Positions 25,726 through 34,288 of a stretch of 64,000 nucleotides of DNA are shown here, piece after piece. Source of the stretch: Candidatus Poribacteria bacterium (lineage in GTDB: Bacteria; Poribacteria; WGA-4E; WGA-3G); contig VXMD01000068.1 in the NCBI GenBank assembly GCA_009841255.1, positions 1-64,000 on the forward strand, given 5' to 3'. The notes beneath the pieces are model-generated. The model saw nothing but the letters and a program-made list of their open reading frames with translations, did no database searches and had not been told where the DNA came from. A program made the position numbers and the translations under genes. Each line of letters starts with the position of its first letter. Within the stretch, counting starts at the first letter, position 1.

Positions 25726-26532
25726 ATGCTGAATCTTGTTCGGGAAACGATTGTTTCTTACGCCTTCATTGAACGGAACTTCAATCTGCTGAAGCGATAT
25801 CTGAGCTGGGAAATCCTCTTTTTCAGCTATTCCATCGTCAATGCACTCACGATCGGCTTAATTATGGTAGGACGGGGTAGCAGTGAAGATGTGCTTTACC
25901 TCGTCATTGGTGCGTTAATTTGGGGATTCCTCTCGGTTATGATGCGTGAGGTGAGCGATGCGATTACATGGGAGAGATGGGAGGGGACGATTGAATATAC
26001 CTTTATGGCACCGATCTACCGCATCACACATCTTGTGGGTTCTTGTCTCTTCGCGATTCTGTACGGGTTGCTGCGCACCGCTTTAGTTTTGGCGATAATG
26101 CCGCTCTTCTTTGGAGAACACATCGACTTAGGCAACGCGAATTGGCTAACGCTGGTGGTCACTGTGCTTATCTCCAGTCTCTCTTTCATCGGGATCGGTC
26201 TGATGGCGGCGATCTTTCCTTTACTCTCACCGGAGAAGGGACAAGCCGCAACGGGGATTATTCAGTCGATGCTGCTTTTAGTCTCCGGTATCTACTATGA
26301 AATCGACGTGTTACCGACGTGGCTTCAACCGATTTCCCAAATTTCGCCTGCCACGTATACACTCAGATCGATTCGGGCGGCGATGCTGGAGAACGCATCC
26401 GTTGAAAGCCAACTGGGCAATCTGTCTTTGCTACTCGTCATTGGTGTCCTACTCATTCCACTTGGATTTTGGGTGTTCCATTTGGGTGAAAAGTACGCCA
26501 AACGTGTGGGTAGGTTAAAAAGGAGCGGGTAA
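25726..26532 (+). CDS. ABC-2 type transporter permease
   Basis: 268 aa with about six membrane spans (LFFSYSIVNALTIGLIMVG, LVIGALIWGFLSVMM, LVGSCLFAILYGLLRTALVLAIM, LTLVVTVLISSLSFIGIGLMAA, IIQSMLLLVSGIYYEI and a C-terminal span; each given as a core). The EIDVLPTWLQPISQISPATY motif before the last span is typical of the ABC2 membrane family. It pairs with the ATPase at 24840 as an exporter of unknown substrate in the inner membrane. Confidence 0.85.
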   Translation: MLNLVRETIVSYAFIERNFNLLKRYLSWEILFFSYSIVNALTIGLIMVGRGSSEDVLYLVIGALIWGFLSVMMREVSDAITWERWEGTIEYTFMAPIYRITHLVGSCLFAILYGLLRTALVLAIMPLFFGEHIDLGNANWLTLVVTVLISSLSFIGIGLMAAIFPLLSPEKGQAATGIIQSMLLLVSGIYYEIDVLPTWLQPISQISPATYTLRSIRAAMLENASVESQLGNLSLLLVIGVLLIPLGFWVFHLGEKYAKRVGRLKRSG

Positions 26533-26590
26533 TGTAAAAAGGAAGGGAAGGATGGAAGTTCTTCTTCCACACTTCCAATCTTCCGAATTC

Positions 26591-26615
26591 TACAAGGAAA
26601 GGAAAATTAAAAAAA
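26591..26615 (+). repeat. Partial CCGCAAGG element end
   Basis: CAAGGAAAGGAAAATTAAAAAA directly precedes the tricorn gene start and resembles the right end of the CCGCAAGG elements, especially the copy before 32324. Its AAGG is the only SD candidate of this gene. In front of it (26535-26585) is a GGAAG/CTTCC-rich inverted repeat. Confidence 0.35.
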
Positions 26616-26618
26616 TTG

Positions 26619-29600
26619 ATGTCAGGATATTATAGATTCCCAACAATTTGTCAGGATACCATTGTTTTTGTATGTGAAGATGATTTGTGGACGGTTTCGG
26701 TCGAAGGTGGGTTTGCGAGACGGCTTACGTCGAATCTCGGTACAGCGAGTTCTCCACGCGTGTCGCCCGATGGTGAACTGCTTGCGTTCACGGGACGTGA
26801 AGAGGGTCCGTCGGAGGTTTACGTCATGCCTGCGCTCGGTGGCGAAGCGAAACGGCTCACGTATCAAGGGAGCAACGCTACTATTGTCGACTGGGATGCT
26901 GATAGCAAGACGATTCTCTATTCCAGTAATGCGGGGTTGGCATTTGATCCGTGGATATGGACAATCTCTGCGGAGGGGGGCGAACCACAACGTCTATCTT
27001 ACGGTCCTGCGAACCATATTGATTTCAGCGGTGATGGCGTCGTCCTCGGTAGGTTGACCCGTGAACCTGCGCGCTGGAAACGTTACCGCGGCGGCACTGC
27101 AGGACAAATCTGGATTGACCCGGAAGGGGATGGACAATTTCAACAGCTCGCACCCGTAGATAGTAATTTCACGACACCGATGTGGATCGGTGAACGTATC
27201 TATTTTATTTCTGACCATGAAGGTGTTGGCAATATCTATTCCTGCCTGCCTACCGGTGAAGACATTCAACGTCACACGCATCAGGATACCTACTACTGTC
27301 GTTCTGCTCAGACAGACGGCACGCGTATTGTTTACCATGCCGGTGCCGATCTGTTTGTTTATGAAATCGGGAGCGACACTGAAACCCGTGTTGATGTTGA
27401 ATTCCGAAGCCCGCGGACCCAGCGACAGCGAAAGTTTGTCAGTCCATCGTACTACCTACAAGACTATGCCCCGACCCCAGACGGTCACGCCTTGGCGGTG
27501 ACGGTCCGAGGGAAACCCTTTACAATGGCGAATTGGGAAGGTGCAGTTCTCCAGCACGGTGCGCGCAACGGAACACGCTACCGCTTTACGGAGTGGCTTA
27601 ACGATGGTAAGCGACTCGTCACGCTCTCCGATGCTCAGGGCGAAGAGGCACTTGATATCCATACAAGAGATGGAAGTGCTGAGGTCGTTCGGCTTGACGC
27701 TCTGGACATTGGACATGTTCGCCAACTCACCGTCGCTCCGCAAACCGAAGGCGATGAGAAGGATCAGTTGCTGCTTATCAATAATCGTCTTGAACTTTTG
27801 CACGTCGATTTGGAGACACAAGAGCTGCGGGTGCTTGACAAAGGGCATTATCAGAATATCCGAGATGTGGCGTGGTCGCCTGATGGTAAATGGTGTGCAT
27901 ATAGTTTTGCATCTACAGAAACCACCCGCTCCATCAAACTCTGCGAGATTGAGACGGGTGAGACGTGGTTCGTCACGGATCCAGAATTCAACGATTTCGG
28001 TCCGGCGTGGGATCCAGAGGGGAAATATCTCTATTTTCTTTCCTATCGTGAGTTCAATCCGGTCTACGATGCGCTCCACTTTGATCTTGGATTTCCTACG
28101 GCGATGCGTCCGTTGTTGGTGACTTTGCAAAGGACCTTGGGCAATCCGTTCATTCCTGAACCACGCCCGCTTGAGGAGGAGAAGGAAGATGAGGATGAAG
28201 CAGAGGAGGGACAGGATAACGAGGATAAGGCATCTGACGAGACGTCTGAACAAAAGGCGGAAAAACGCATCACGATAGATGTGGAAGGCATTACGCAGCG
28301 CGTCGTCGCCTTCCCGTATCCGCATGGACGTTATGGGCAGATCGCTGGTATTGAGGGCAAAGCGATGTTTACGGTGTTTCCGGTACAAGATACACCCCCA
28401 GACGATGAGGATAGCAGACCGAGAGGTGTGCTCCACGCCTACGACTTCAAGGAACAGAAAAAGGAGACGCTTGTCTCTGGGATTAATGATTTTCAACTTT
28501 CGCGTGATGCGAAAACGCTCGTCTATTCCACTGGAAATCGATTGCGCGTTATCAAGGCGGGCAAAAAAGTTGAAGGGGAATCCAAGTCTGGGAACCGGAG
28601 TGGTCCGAGTCGACAGACCGGTTGGATCGACCTGAGTCGTGTCAAAACCGCCGTCGTTCCGACAGCGGAGTGGCATCAGATGTATCGGGAGGCGTGGCGG
28701 CTTCAACGGGATTACTTCTGGACGGAAGATATGTCGGATGTGGATTGGGAGCATGTGTATCAACGCTATCTGCCGCTTCTTGAACGAATCGCAACGCGCG
28801 GTGAATTTTCGGATTTGATGTGGGAGATGCAGGGGGAACTCGGCACCTCGCATGCGTATGAAATGGGTGGGGATTATCGGAATTCACCGAATTATGCGCA
28901 AGGGTTTCTCGGTGCGGATTTTGCTTACGATGCGGAGCGTAATGGGTATCGCATCACACATATCCCGCGCGGTGATGGCTGGGAGGCGACGAAGGATTCG
29001 CCGCTGAATGCCCCTGGGATTAATATCCGTGAAGGCGATATTTTGCTTGCTATTGCCGGACAGCGTGTCAGTGAAACGGTTTCACCCGGTGAACTGCTTG
29101 TGAGTCTCGCGAATCAGGAGGTTCAAGCGACATTCCGAAGTGCGGACGATGGTGAGGAACGCGTCGTCACGCTCAAAGTACTACGAAGTGAAAGCGAGCT
29201 TCGGTATCGAGAATGGGTGTCCAAAAATCGGCGGTATGTCCATGAAAAAACGGAAGGTAAGGTCGGGTATGTGCATATTCCTGATATGGGACGGCGTGGA
29301 TATGCGGAATTTCACCGCGGTTTCCTCGCCGAGGTGAGTTATCCTGCTCTGTTGGTCGATGTGCGCTACAATGGCGGTGGGCATGTTTCGCAACTGCTCT
29401 TAGAGAAGTTATCTCGCCGGCGTATTGGATATGACGTTCCGCGTTGGGGGACACCGCATCCGTATCCAGATGCTTCCGTTTTAGGTCCCATGGTGGCTGT
29501 CACGAACGAGAACGCGGGTTCGGATGGTGATATTTTCTCGCACTGTTTCAAATTGATGGAACTGGGATTGCTCATCGGCAAGCGGACGTGGGGTGGTGTT

Positions 29601-29879
29601 ATCGGTATCTCACCGCATCAGGCGTTTGTGGATAGAGGTGGCACAACGCAACCGGAGTATTCTTTCTGGTTCGTCGATGTTGGCTGGAGCGTTGAGAACT
29701 ACGGGACTGACCCGGATATAGAGGTGGATTATCGTCCGCAGGATTACGCGACAGAAGGCGACCCGCAGCTGGACCGCGCGATACAAGAACTCCTCCGACA
29801 GATGGAGGAGAATCCGCCCGAAGTTCCCGATTTCAGTGAGCGTCCGCGTTTGACCTTGCCCACGCTGCCGAAGGCATGA
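26619..29879 (+). CDS. Tricorn-type protease homologue (S41 family)
   Basis: 1086 aa. The N-terminal half has WD40/PD40-like propeller repeats (for example SSPRVSPDGELLAFTGREEG, VAWSPDGKWCAYSF), an acidic insertion at about 515-545 (EEEKEDEDEAEEGQ), a second propeller, a helical C1 domain, a PDZ domain (NIREGDILLAIAGQRV) and the C2 catalytic domain. Catalytic candidates line up with archaeal tricorn: His745 in GTSHAY, Ser968 in NENAGSDGD and Glu1026 in WSVENYGTDPD. Tricorn degrades oligopeptides released by the proteasome or other proteases in the cytoplasm; no signal peptide is seen here, which agrees. ATG at 26619 follows a TTG that also could start. Confidence 0.92.
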   Translation: MSGYYRFPTICQDTIVFVCEDDLWTVSVEGGFARRLTSNLGTASSPRVSPDGELLAFTGREEGPSEVYVMPALGGEAKRLTYQGSNATIVDWDADSKTILYSSNAGLAFDPWIWTISAEGGEPQRLSYGPANHIDFSGDGVVLGRLTREPARWKRYRGGTAGQIWIDPEGDGQFQQLAPVDSNFTTPMWIGERIYFISDHEGVGNIYSCLPTGEDIQRHTHQDTYYCRSAQTDGTRIVYHAGADLFVYEIGSDTETRVDVEFRSPRTQRQRKFVSPSYYLQDYAPTPDGHALAVTVRGKPFTMANWEGAVLQHGARNGTRYRFTEWLNDGKRLVTLSDAQGEEALDIHTRDGSAEVVRLDALDIGHVRQLTVAPQTEGDEKDQLLLINNRLELLHVDLETQELRVLDKGHYQNIRDVAWSPDGKWCAYSFASTETTRSIKLCEIETGETWFVTDPEFNDFGPAWDPEGKYLYFLSYREFNPVYDALHFDLGFPTAMRPLLVTLQRTLGNPFIPEPRPLEEEKEDEDEAEEGQDNEDKASDETSEQKAEKRITIDVEGITQRVVAFPYPHGRYGQIAGIEGKAMFTVFPVQDTPPDDEDSRPRGVLHAYDFKEQKKETLVSGINDFQLSRDAKTLVYSTGNRLRVIKAGKKVEGESKSGNRSGPSRQTGWIDLSRVKTAVVPTAEWHQMYREAWRLQRDYFWTEDMSDVDWEHVYQRYLPLLERIATRGEFSDLMWEMQGELGTSHAYEMGGDYRNSPNYAQGFLGADFAYDAERNGYRITHIPRGDGWEATKDSPLNAPGINIREGDILLAIAGQRVSETVSPGELLVSLANQEVQATFRSADDGEERVVTLKVLRSESELRYREWVSKNRRYVHEKTEGKVGYVHIPDMGRRGYAEFHRGFLAEVSYPALLVDVRYNGGGHVSQLLLEKLSRRRIGYDVPRWGTPHPYPDASVLGPMVAVTNENAGSDGDIFSHCFKLMELGLLIGKRTWGGVIGISPHQAFVDRGGTTQPEYSFWFVDVGWSVENYGTDPDIEVDYRPQDYATEGDPQLDRAIQELLRQMEENPPEVPDFSERPRLTLPTLPKA

Positions 29880-29939
29880 TATGATAAAGGTTGTTTGCAA
29901 AGTCGAAACTGATAATTTAAGAAGAAAGACAAGAGACAC

Positions 29940-31142
29940 ATGCGTATACTCTGTGCGAACGTAGGGAGTACCTCGTTCAAATACCAAATTATTGATATGG
30001 AGACTACGACCTCTCTCGTTAAGGGAGGCGTGGAACGTATCGGCAATTCACCGTCTGCATTTACACATGCGGTGCCGGGGAAACCGTCCCGCGAGGGCGA
30101 AATTGATGCTCCAACGCATACCGCGGCGATTGCGCACGCGATGCGTCTAATCACTGATGCCGAGGTCGGCTGCCTGGAAGACTGGGGACAATTGGACGGT
30201 GTCGGGTTCAAAACGATTCTTGCTAGAGGATATTGGCGTTCCGCACGGATCACCGAAGATGTAATAACCGCGCTGGAGACATCCACACCGCTCGCGCCGA
30301 TGCATAACCCTGCCTATATCGCTTCTATCTGTGCCTTTCAGGAGTTGCTTCCGACAACCCCGCTCGTCGCAGTCTTTGAGACTTGGTTTCATCAGACGAT
30401 CCCGGATTACGCCGCTGAATTCGGTGTGCCTCGCTTCTGGGTAGAACAGCACGACATCCGTCGTTACGGCTATCACGGGGCTTCGCACCGATACATCTCT
30501 GAACGCGTGCCGCAGTTGCTTGGAAGGGAAACAGGGGACGGGTTAAGTATTATCTCTTGCCATCTCGGTGGCAGTTCATCCCTCTGTGCCATCAAAGACG
30601 GAGAATCTATTGATACGTCAATGGGAACGTCTACACAATATGGGATGATTCAGTCTACCCGTTGCGGCGAGTTAGATGCGTTTGCAGTGCTATATATGAT
30701 CGACACAGAGGGATTTTCTACCGATGAGATTCGTCGTCAGTTGGTTGAGGATTCTGGATTGAAAGGGATCTCTGGCACGAGCGGTGATATGCGTGATATA
30801 GAGGCGGCGATTGATGCTGGCAACGATGATGCCCGATTGGCACTGGAGACTTACGTCTACGGTGTGAAAAAATATATCGGTGCGTATATCGCTGCGCTTG
30901 GGGGCGTGGATGTGATCGCTTTTGCGGGGGGGATCGGCGAGAAAAGCCCAATCACGCGAGCGAAAATCTGTGAGGGACTTGAGTGGTGTGATATTCGCTT
31001 AGATGCTTTGAAGAATGCGCAGTTGACTGGCGAAGTAGATCTCTCAGCGGCTAACAGTCGTGCCAAAATTCTGGTTGTTGCTACGAATGAGGAGTGGATT
31101 GTCTCACGTGAGACGGCGCGGGTTCTCAAAGAATGCGGTTGA
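29940..31142 (+). CDS. Acetate kinase family protein with altered active-site loop
   Basis: 400-aa ASKHA-fold phosphotransferase. It keeps NVGSTSFKYQ (phosphate 1), LAPMHNPAY, GYHGASHRYI, SCHLGGSSSLCAIKDGESIDTSMG (shown in part), FAGGIGEKS and TNEEWIVSRET. In ordinary acetate kinase the substrate-pocket motif HGGERF follows AVGHRVV; here the aligned stretch is LARGYWRS. The Asp of the VFDTAFHQT motif is Glu (VFETWFHQT). It may use another carboxylate or a phospho-transfer partner. No phosphotransacetylase gene is near. It lies 60 bp behind the tricorn gene on the same strand. Confidence 0.82.
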   Translation: MRILCANVGSTSFKYQIIDMETTTSLVKGGVERIGNSPSAFTHAVPGKPSREGEIDAPTHTAAIAHAMRLITDAEVGCLEDWGQLDGVGFKTILARGYWRSARITEDVITALETSTPLAPMHNPAYIASICAFQELLPTTPLVAVFETWFHQTIPDYAAEFGVPRFWVEQHDIRRYGYHGASHRYISERVPQLLGRETGDGLSIISCHLGGSSSLCAIKDGESIDTSMGTSTQYGMIQSTRCGELDAFAVLYMIDTEGFSTDEIRRQLVEDSGLKGISGTSGDMRDIEAAIDAGNDDARLALETYVYGVKKYIGAYIAALGGVDVIAFAGGIGEKSPITRAKICEGLEWCDIRLDALKNAQLTGEVDLSAANSRAKILVVATNEEWIVSRETARVLKECG

Positions 31143-31149
31143 CGATCAC

Positions 31150-31944
31150 TCACATCAAGTATTCTCGTTCCCGAAAAATGCGAATGGCGAGCCACAGTAG
31201 CACCGTTGTCAATATGAAAATTACCAGAAGTGCGACCCATGTTGACGGTGGCGATGCTCCCAAGACGTCATTGAAATCGCTTCGGGGTAATTTATAGCGT
31301 GGAAATAGCGTAAAAAGATAGTGTGATATAGAGAGCCTCTTGATTCCCGTTGCCATAATTGGAGCTGTAGTGATAGTTTCCCATCCCATTAAATATAGCA
31401 GCCCCCACAGTACTGGATTTTTGAATTTAGCTGCTAGCGTGGCAGCGAGTGCCCCGTAAATTAACAGTGCTAATGCCATTGAAGCGGTGTAACGTAGGCT
31501 CATACCCAACTGGAAAAGCACACCGTTCTGTAGTTTCGGGTGTGTTATCATAATACCGGTCAGAATTAAATGCGATATTCCGATAAGCGTAACAGTCCCG
31601 ACGAGATACGCGGCGAATTTGCTAAGGAGAATCGTCGATTTGCGGAGCGGGCGCATCTGAAGATACGTCAAACCTTTTCCGTCGATTTCATCTGAGATGA
31701 TCGCAGTGCCGTAGAAAATTGCGGATAGGTTCACCAAGAGTCCGTAAAGTGCCAATGTTATCTGTGGGATAAACCGGTTGACACTCCCACCGCCTCGTGC
31801 TATGAACCGAAATGTGAGTGCTATACCAAGGGATAGCAGGCATCCGAGCAGAATCAGGACGGTGCGTCGACTCCAAAACATTTGGCGAAGTGTCACTTTA
31901 AAGAGTGAAAAATAGGCAGGAAAAGAATTTGTGTTGAGAGCCAT
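31150..31944 (-). CDS. Orphan ABC-2 type permease
   Basis: 264 aa with about six hydrophobic spans (VLILLGCLLSLGIALTF, ITLALYGLLVNLSAIFYGTAI, YLVGTVTLIGISHLILTGIM, SMALALLIYGALAATLA, a Trp-rich span and VALLVIFILTTVLLWLAI). The segment SDEIDGKGLTYLQMRPL between spans is typical of ABC-2 family permeases. No ATPase gene is adjacent; the one at 24840 already has a partner. It converges with the acetate kinase gene (7-bp gap). Confidence 0.72.
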   Translation of the reverse strand: MALNTNSFPAYFSLFKVTLRQMFWSRRTVLILLGCLLSLGIALTFRFIARGGGSVNRFIPQITLALYGLLVNLSAIFYGTAIISDEIDGKGLTYLQMRPLRKSTILLSKFAAYLVGTVTLIGISHLILTGIMITHPKLQNGVLFQLGMSLRYTASMALALLIYGALAATLAAKFKNPVLWGLLYLMGWETITTAPIMATGIKRLSISHYLFTLFPRYKLPRSDFNDVLGASPPSTWVALLVIFILTTVLLWLAIRIFREREYLM

Positions 31945-32218
31945 CTATAACCTTTCTGCGGATAAGAGTCTTAGATAATATTAGCATTAATTTTCGGGTT
32001 TCGCAAGTTTCTTTAGAGTTATAGTTGTTGGTAATCAGCCATCAGCAGTTAGGAGAATAGTTTCGGCAATCAGCAGTTTGCAAAATTATGGTAAAATATG
32101 CTATCATAGCGTATCAATATGAGATTTTCTGGTGCTTAGTCTAAGAGTGCCAGCCTATGATGAAATGGAGGTGGACTCTATGCAGAGGCACGTGTAGGGT
32201 TAGCCATGATTCACAGGA
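31945..32218. other. Intergenic region with repeats and a possible promoter
   Basis: No gene is seen between 31945 and 32323. It contains a CAGTTATCAG-type repeat (32022-32082), TTGCAA (32078-32083) and TATCAT (32102-32107) 18 bp apart as a candidate plus-strand promoter, a partial left end of a CCGCAAGG element (about 32157-32185), and the full element at 32219. Confidence 0.4.
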
Positions 32219-32306
32219 CGTAGCCCGTAATGTAATGGAGGGCGGGTTTAACGAAGGGACTTGATAGTTCTAACGCACTTCATTTCTCCGCAAGGTATGA
32301 TTAAAA
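32219..32306 (+). repeat. CCGCAAGG dispersed element
   Basis: It starts CGTAGCCCGTAATGTAATGG, continues AGGGCGGG and ends CCGCAAGGTATGATTAAA about 88 bp later. It directly precedes the dioxygenase start codon and probably forms part of its leader. Confidence 0.65.
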
Positions 32307-32323
32307 AAAGGAAAATTAAAAAA

Positions 32324-33175
32324 ATGAATCAGCACGATTTCACTGTCACCGATTCAGAGATTAATTTTTTCAAGACGTTCGGTTATCTCAGTTTCCCGCA
32401 ACTGATGGCGGATCGGATTACCGCAATTCAGGACGCTTTTGAAGCGGTCTGGAAGGAGAGAGGCGGGGGACATAATGGTAGACCGCATGAAGGCACTGCA
32501 CGCTCCTGCATTGTGCCGTTCATCGATCAAAGCGAAGAGTTGTCATCATTGTTGGATGACCCACGAATTTTAGGGATCGCCAAAGTGTTGCTGGGTGATG
32601 ATTTCAACTACATGGGCAGCGACGGGAATTTCTACGTCGGCGATACGGGGTGGCACTCAGATGGTGGGCATAAGTTGGAAGATCCGATGCACATCAAGAT
32701 CGCGTTCTATCTCGATCCGCTGACTCGCGATACGGGCGCGCTTCGCGTTATTCCGGGAAGCCATCTCTTTGGTGATAACTATGCAGATGCACTCTCTAAA
32801 CAGGCTGGAAAGAGTCAAGACTTCTGGGAAATACACGGTAAGGATGTCCCCGCAACGGTCTTTGAGACAACCCCCGGCGATCTGGTCCTGTTTAACCATA
32901 ACACCAAGCATGCAGCGTTTGGTGGTGGCACACGGCGACGTATGTTTACCATGAATCTCTGTCAACGATATCCTGATGATAAACTCGATGCGCTGCAAGC
33001 CTATATCGCTGGGGCTTCGCGTTTCTGGATCGATCGGAAGTATGGCCCGAAGATGATAGGGACAGCAACCTCGGAACGGTGGGTACATCTTGAACAGGTA
33101 CGGGCAAACGATGGGCATCTCGCTGAACTCTCGCGCCAAGCACAAGAGCGGATGAGTGAGCCTTCACGCGGATAA
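32324..33175 (+). CDS. Phytanoyl-CoA dioxygenase (PhyH) family oxygenase
   Basis: 283 aa from the ATG at 32324 (AAGGAAAA upstream; an in-frame ATG at 32297 within the repeat is the alternative). Iron ligands are GWHSDGGHKL (His-x-Asp) and the distal His in HNTKHAAFGGG, with a following arginine-rich RRRMFTMN strand. The TGALRVIPGSHLFG segment is a family hallmark. The substrate is unknown. The last 12 bp overlap the end of the isomerase gene on the other strand. Confidence 0.87.
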   Translation: MNQHDFTVTDSEINFFKTFGYLSFPQLMADRITAIQDAFEAVWKERGGGHNGRPHEGTARSCIVPFIDQSEELSSLLDDPRILGIAKVLLGDDFNYMGSDGNFYVGDTGWHSDGGHKLEDPMHIKIAFYLDPLTRDTGALRVIPGSHLFGDNYADALSKQAGKSQDFWEIHGKDVPATVFETTPGDLVLFNHNTKHAAFGGGTRRRMFTMNLCQRYPDDKLDALQAYIAGASRFWIDRKYGPKMIGTATSERWVHLEQVRANDGHLAELSRQAQERMSEPSRG

Positions 33176-33994
33176 TGCGTGTTCCCACGTGTCTCGAACA
33201 TACGCGATGGATTGCGTGAAGCCTTCCTGTCCTGAACGACTGGCTTCCTCGAGGCTAAGCCAACTGTTGTAACCTGTGTGTCTCATGCGCGAAAAAATTT
33301 GCGGGATCGGTGAGGCACCAGTGCCGACGCGGACGGGTTCGAATACCCTAATTGCTCGCAGATCGAAGATATGTAGCACGACGATCCGTTGGATGACTTT
33401 CTCCAGAAGTGCGAGGACATCTTCACCGAGGACGAGCGGGTTCGCAGTGTCGAAGCAGACACCGAGGGGTGTATCGGCAAGCGCATCTAAGATTTCTAAG
33501 AAAATCTCTGTCGGTTGTGAGAAATCCCAGTAATCCCAAGGCGCGCCTTTGGTATGATTCTCGTATGCGAGGGTGATACCGTGCTTTTCCGCTTCGTCAA
33601 GGGCACGACGGAATCCGTCTGTCACCCAACGCACGCCTGCTTCGCGTTCAGTGTCGGGGTGGTTTTGTCCGGCTGTCACCCGAATAAATTTTACCCCCAA
33701 CGCTTTTGCCAGTCCGATGTCTGCCTTCAGGTCGGTTAACTCCTGTGTGCGTTGCGCTGCATCGGGATGTGTGAAATCGCAGTAACAGGCGATCATACAC
33801 GCCTCTATGTTGAACTTTTCGAGGGCAGCGCGTGTGTTATTTATCGTTTCTGTGTCGCGTTTTGGAAAGAATTTGATACTGAAATCGACTGCATCCAGCC
33901 CTAATTCCGCACCGAGCTGAATCCAATCAGCGACGGTGCTTTTTTCTGTGAAAATGTCGTCATAAAGAGAGACGGGGAGGCAACTGAGTTTCAT
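33164..33994 (-). CDS. Sugar phosphate isomerase/epimerase family TIM-barrel protein
   Basis: 276 aa with AAGGG before the ATG. Metal-binding residues at the strand ends are seen in LAYENHTKG (Glu), VCFDTANPL (Asp), VVLHIFDLR (His) and WLSLEEASR (Glu). Length agrees with hydroxypyruvate isomerase and 3-dehydroshikimate dehydratase-like members, but the reaction cannot be assigned. Its stop overlaps the convergent dioxygenase gene by 12 bp; a sharing of pathway is possible but unproved. Confidence 0.85.
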   Translation of the reverse strand: MKLSCLPVSLYDDIFTEKSTVADWIQLGAELGLDAVDFSIKFFPKRDTETINNTRAALEKFNIEACMIACYCDFTHPDAAQRTQELTDLKADIGLAKALGVKFIRVTAGQNHPDTEREAGVRWVTDGFRRALDEAEKHGITLAYENHTKGAPWDYWDFSQPTEIFLEILDALADTPLGVCFDTANPLVLGEDVLALLEKVIQRIVVLHIFDLRAIRVFEPVRVGTGASPIPQIFSRMRHTGYNSWLSLEEASRSGQEGFTQSIAYVRDTWEHALSA

Positions 33995-34024
33995 TGTGTA
34001 TTTCCCTTTGGTGGTCTAAAACAT

Positions 34025-34053
34025 TCTATAGACATAGCACTCCGCTGGAGTGC
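34025..34053. repeat. Palindromic element, TCTATAGACAT family
   Basis: TCTATAGACATA is followed by the hairpin GCACTCC-gct-GGAGTGC. Confidence 0.7.
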
Positions 34054-34074
34054 AGTTATTTAAAAATACCATTT

Positions 34075-34103
34075 TCTATAGACATATTGCTCCACTGGAG
34101 CAA
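34075..34103. repeat. Palindromic element, TCTATAGACAT family
   Basis: TCTATAGACATA is followed by the hairpin TTGCTCC-act-GGAGCAA, 50 bp from and in the same orientation as the copy at 34025. Confidence 0.7.
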
Positions 34104-34199
34104 AGAGGTATAGTTTTCAGAAACATGGATTTCACGCTGCTTCAACGTGCCTGACTGATAATTGTCCAAACTTTGGTAAAATTAAAAATTGTCCAGAGC

Positions 34200-34288
34200 A
34201 CGTAGCTCGTAATGAAATGGAGAGCGGATATACGGAGAGGGAGATGAATGTCTACGATCCATCTGACCGAACCGCAAGGAAAAATTAA
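34200..34288 (+). repeat. CCGCAAGG dispersed element
   Basis: It starts CGTAGCTCGTAATGAAATGG and ends ACCGAACCGCAAGGAAAAAT then TAAA, about 89 bp. The TTA at 34285-34287 is the stop codon of the membrane protein gene on the other strand, so the element forms the 3' end of that gene. Confidence 0.65.

Noticed and set aside
27456-28853. Long open frame on the minus strand opposite the tricorn gene (465 codons)
   Set aside because: It is fully antisense to a well-supported protease with catalytic motifs, has no SD or domain, and its composition (many Arg, Ile, His) is that of a shadow frame.
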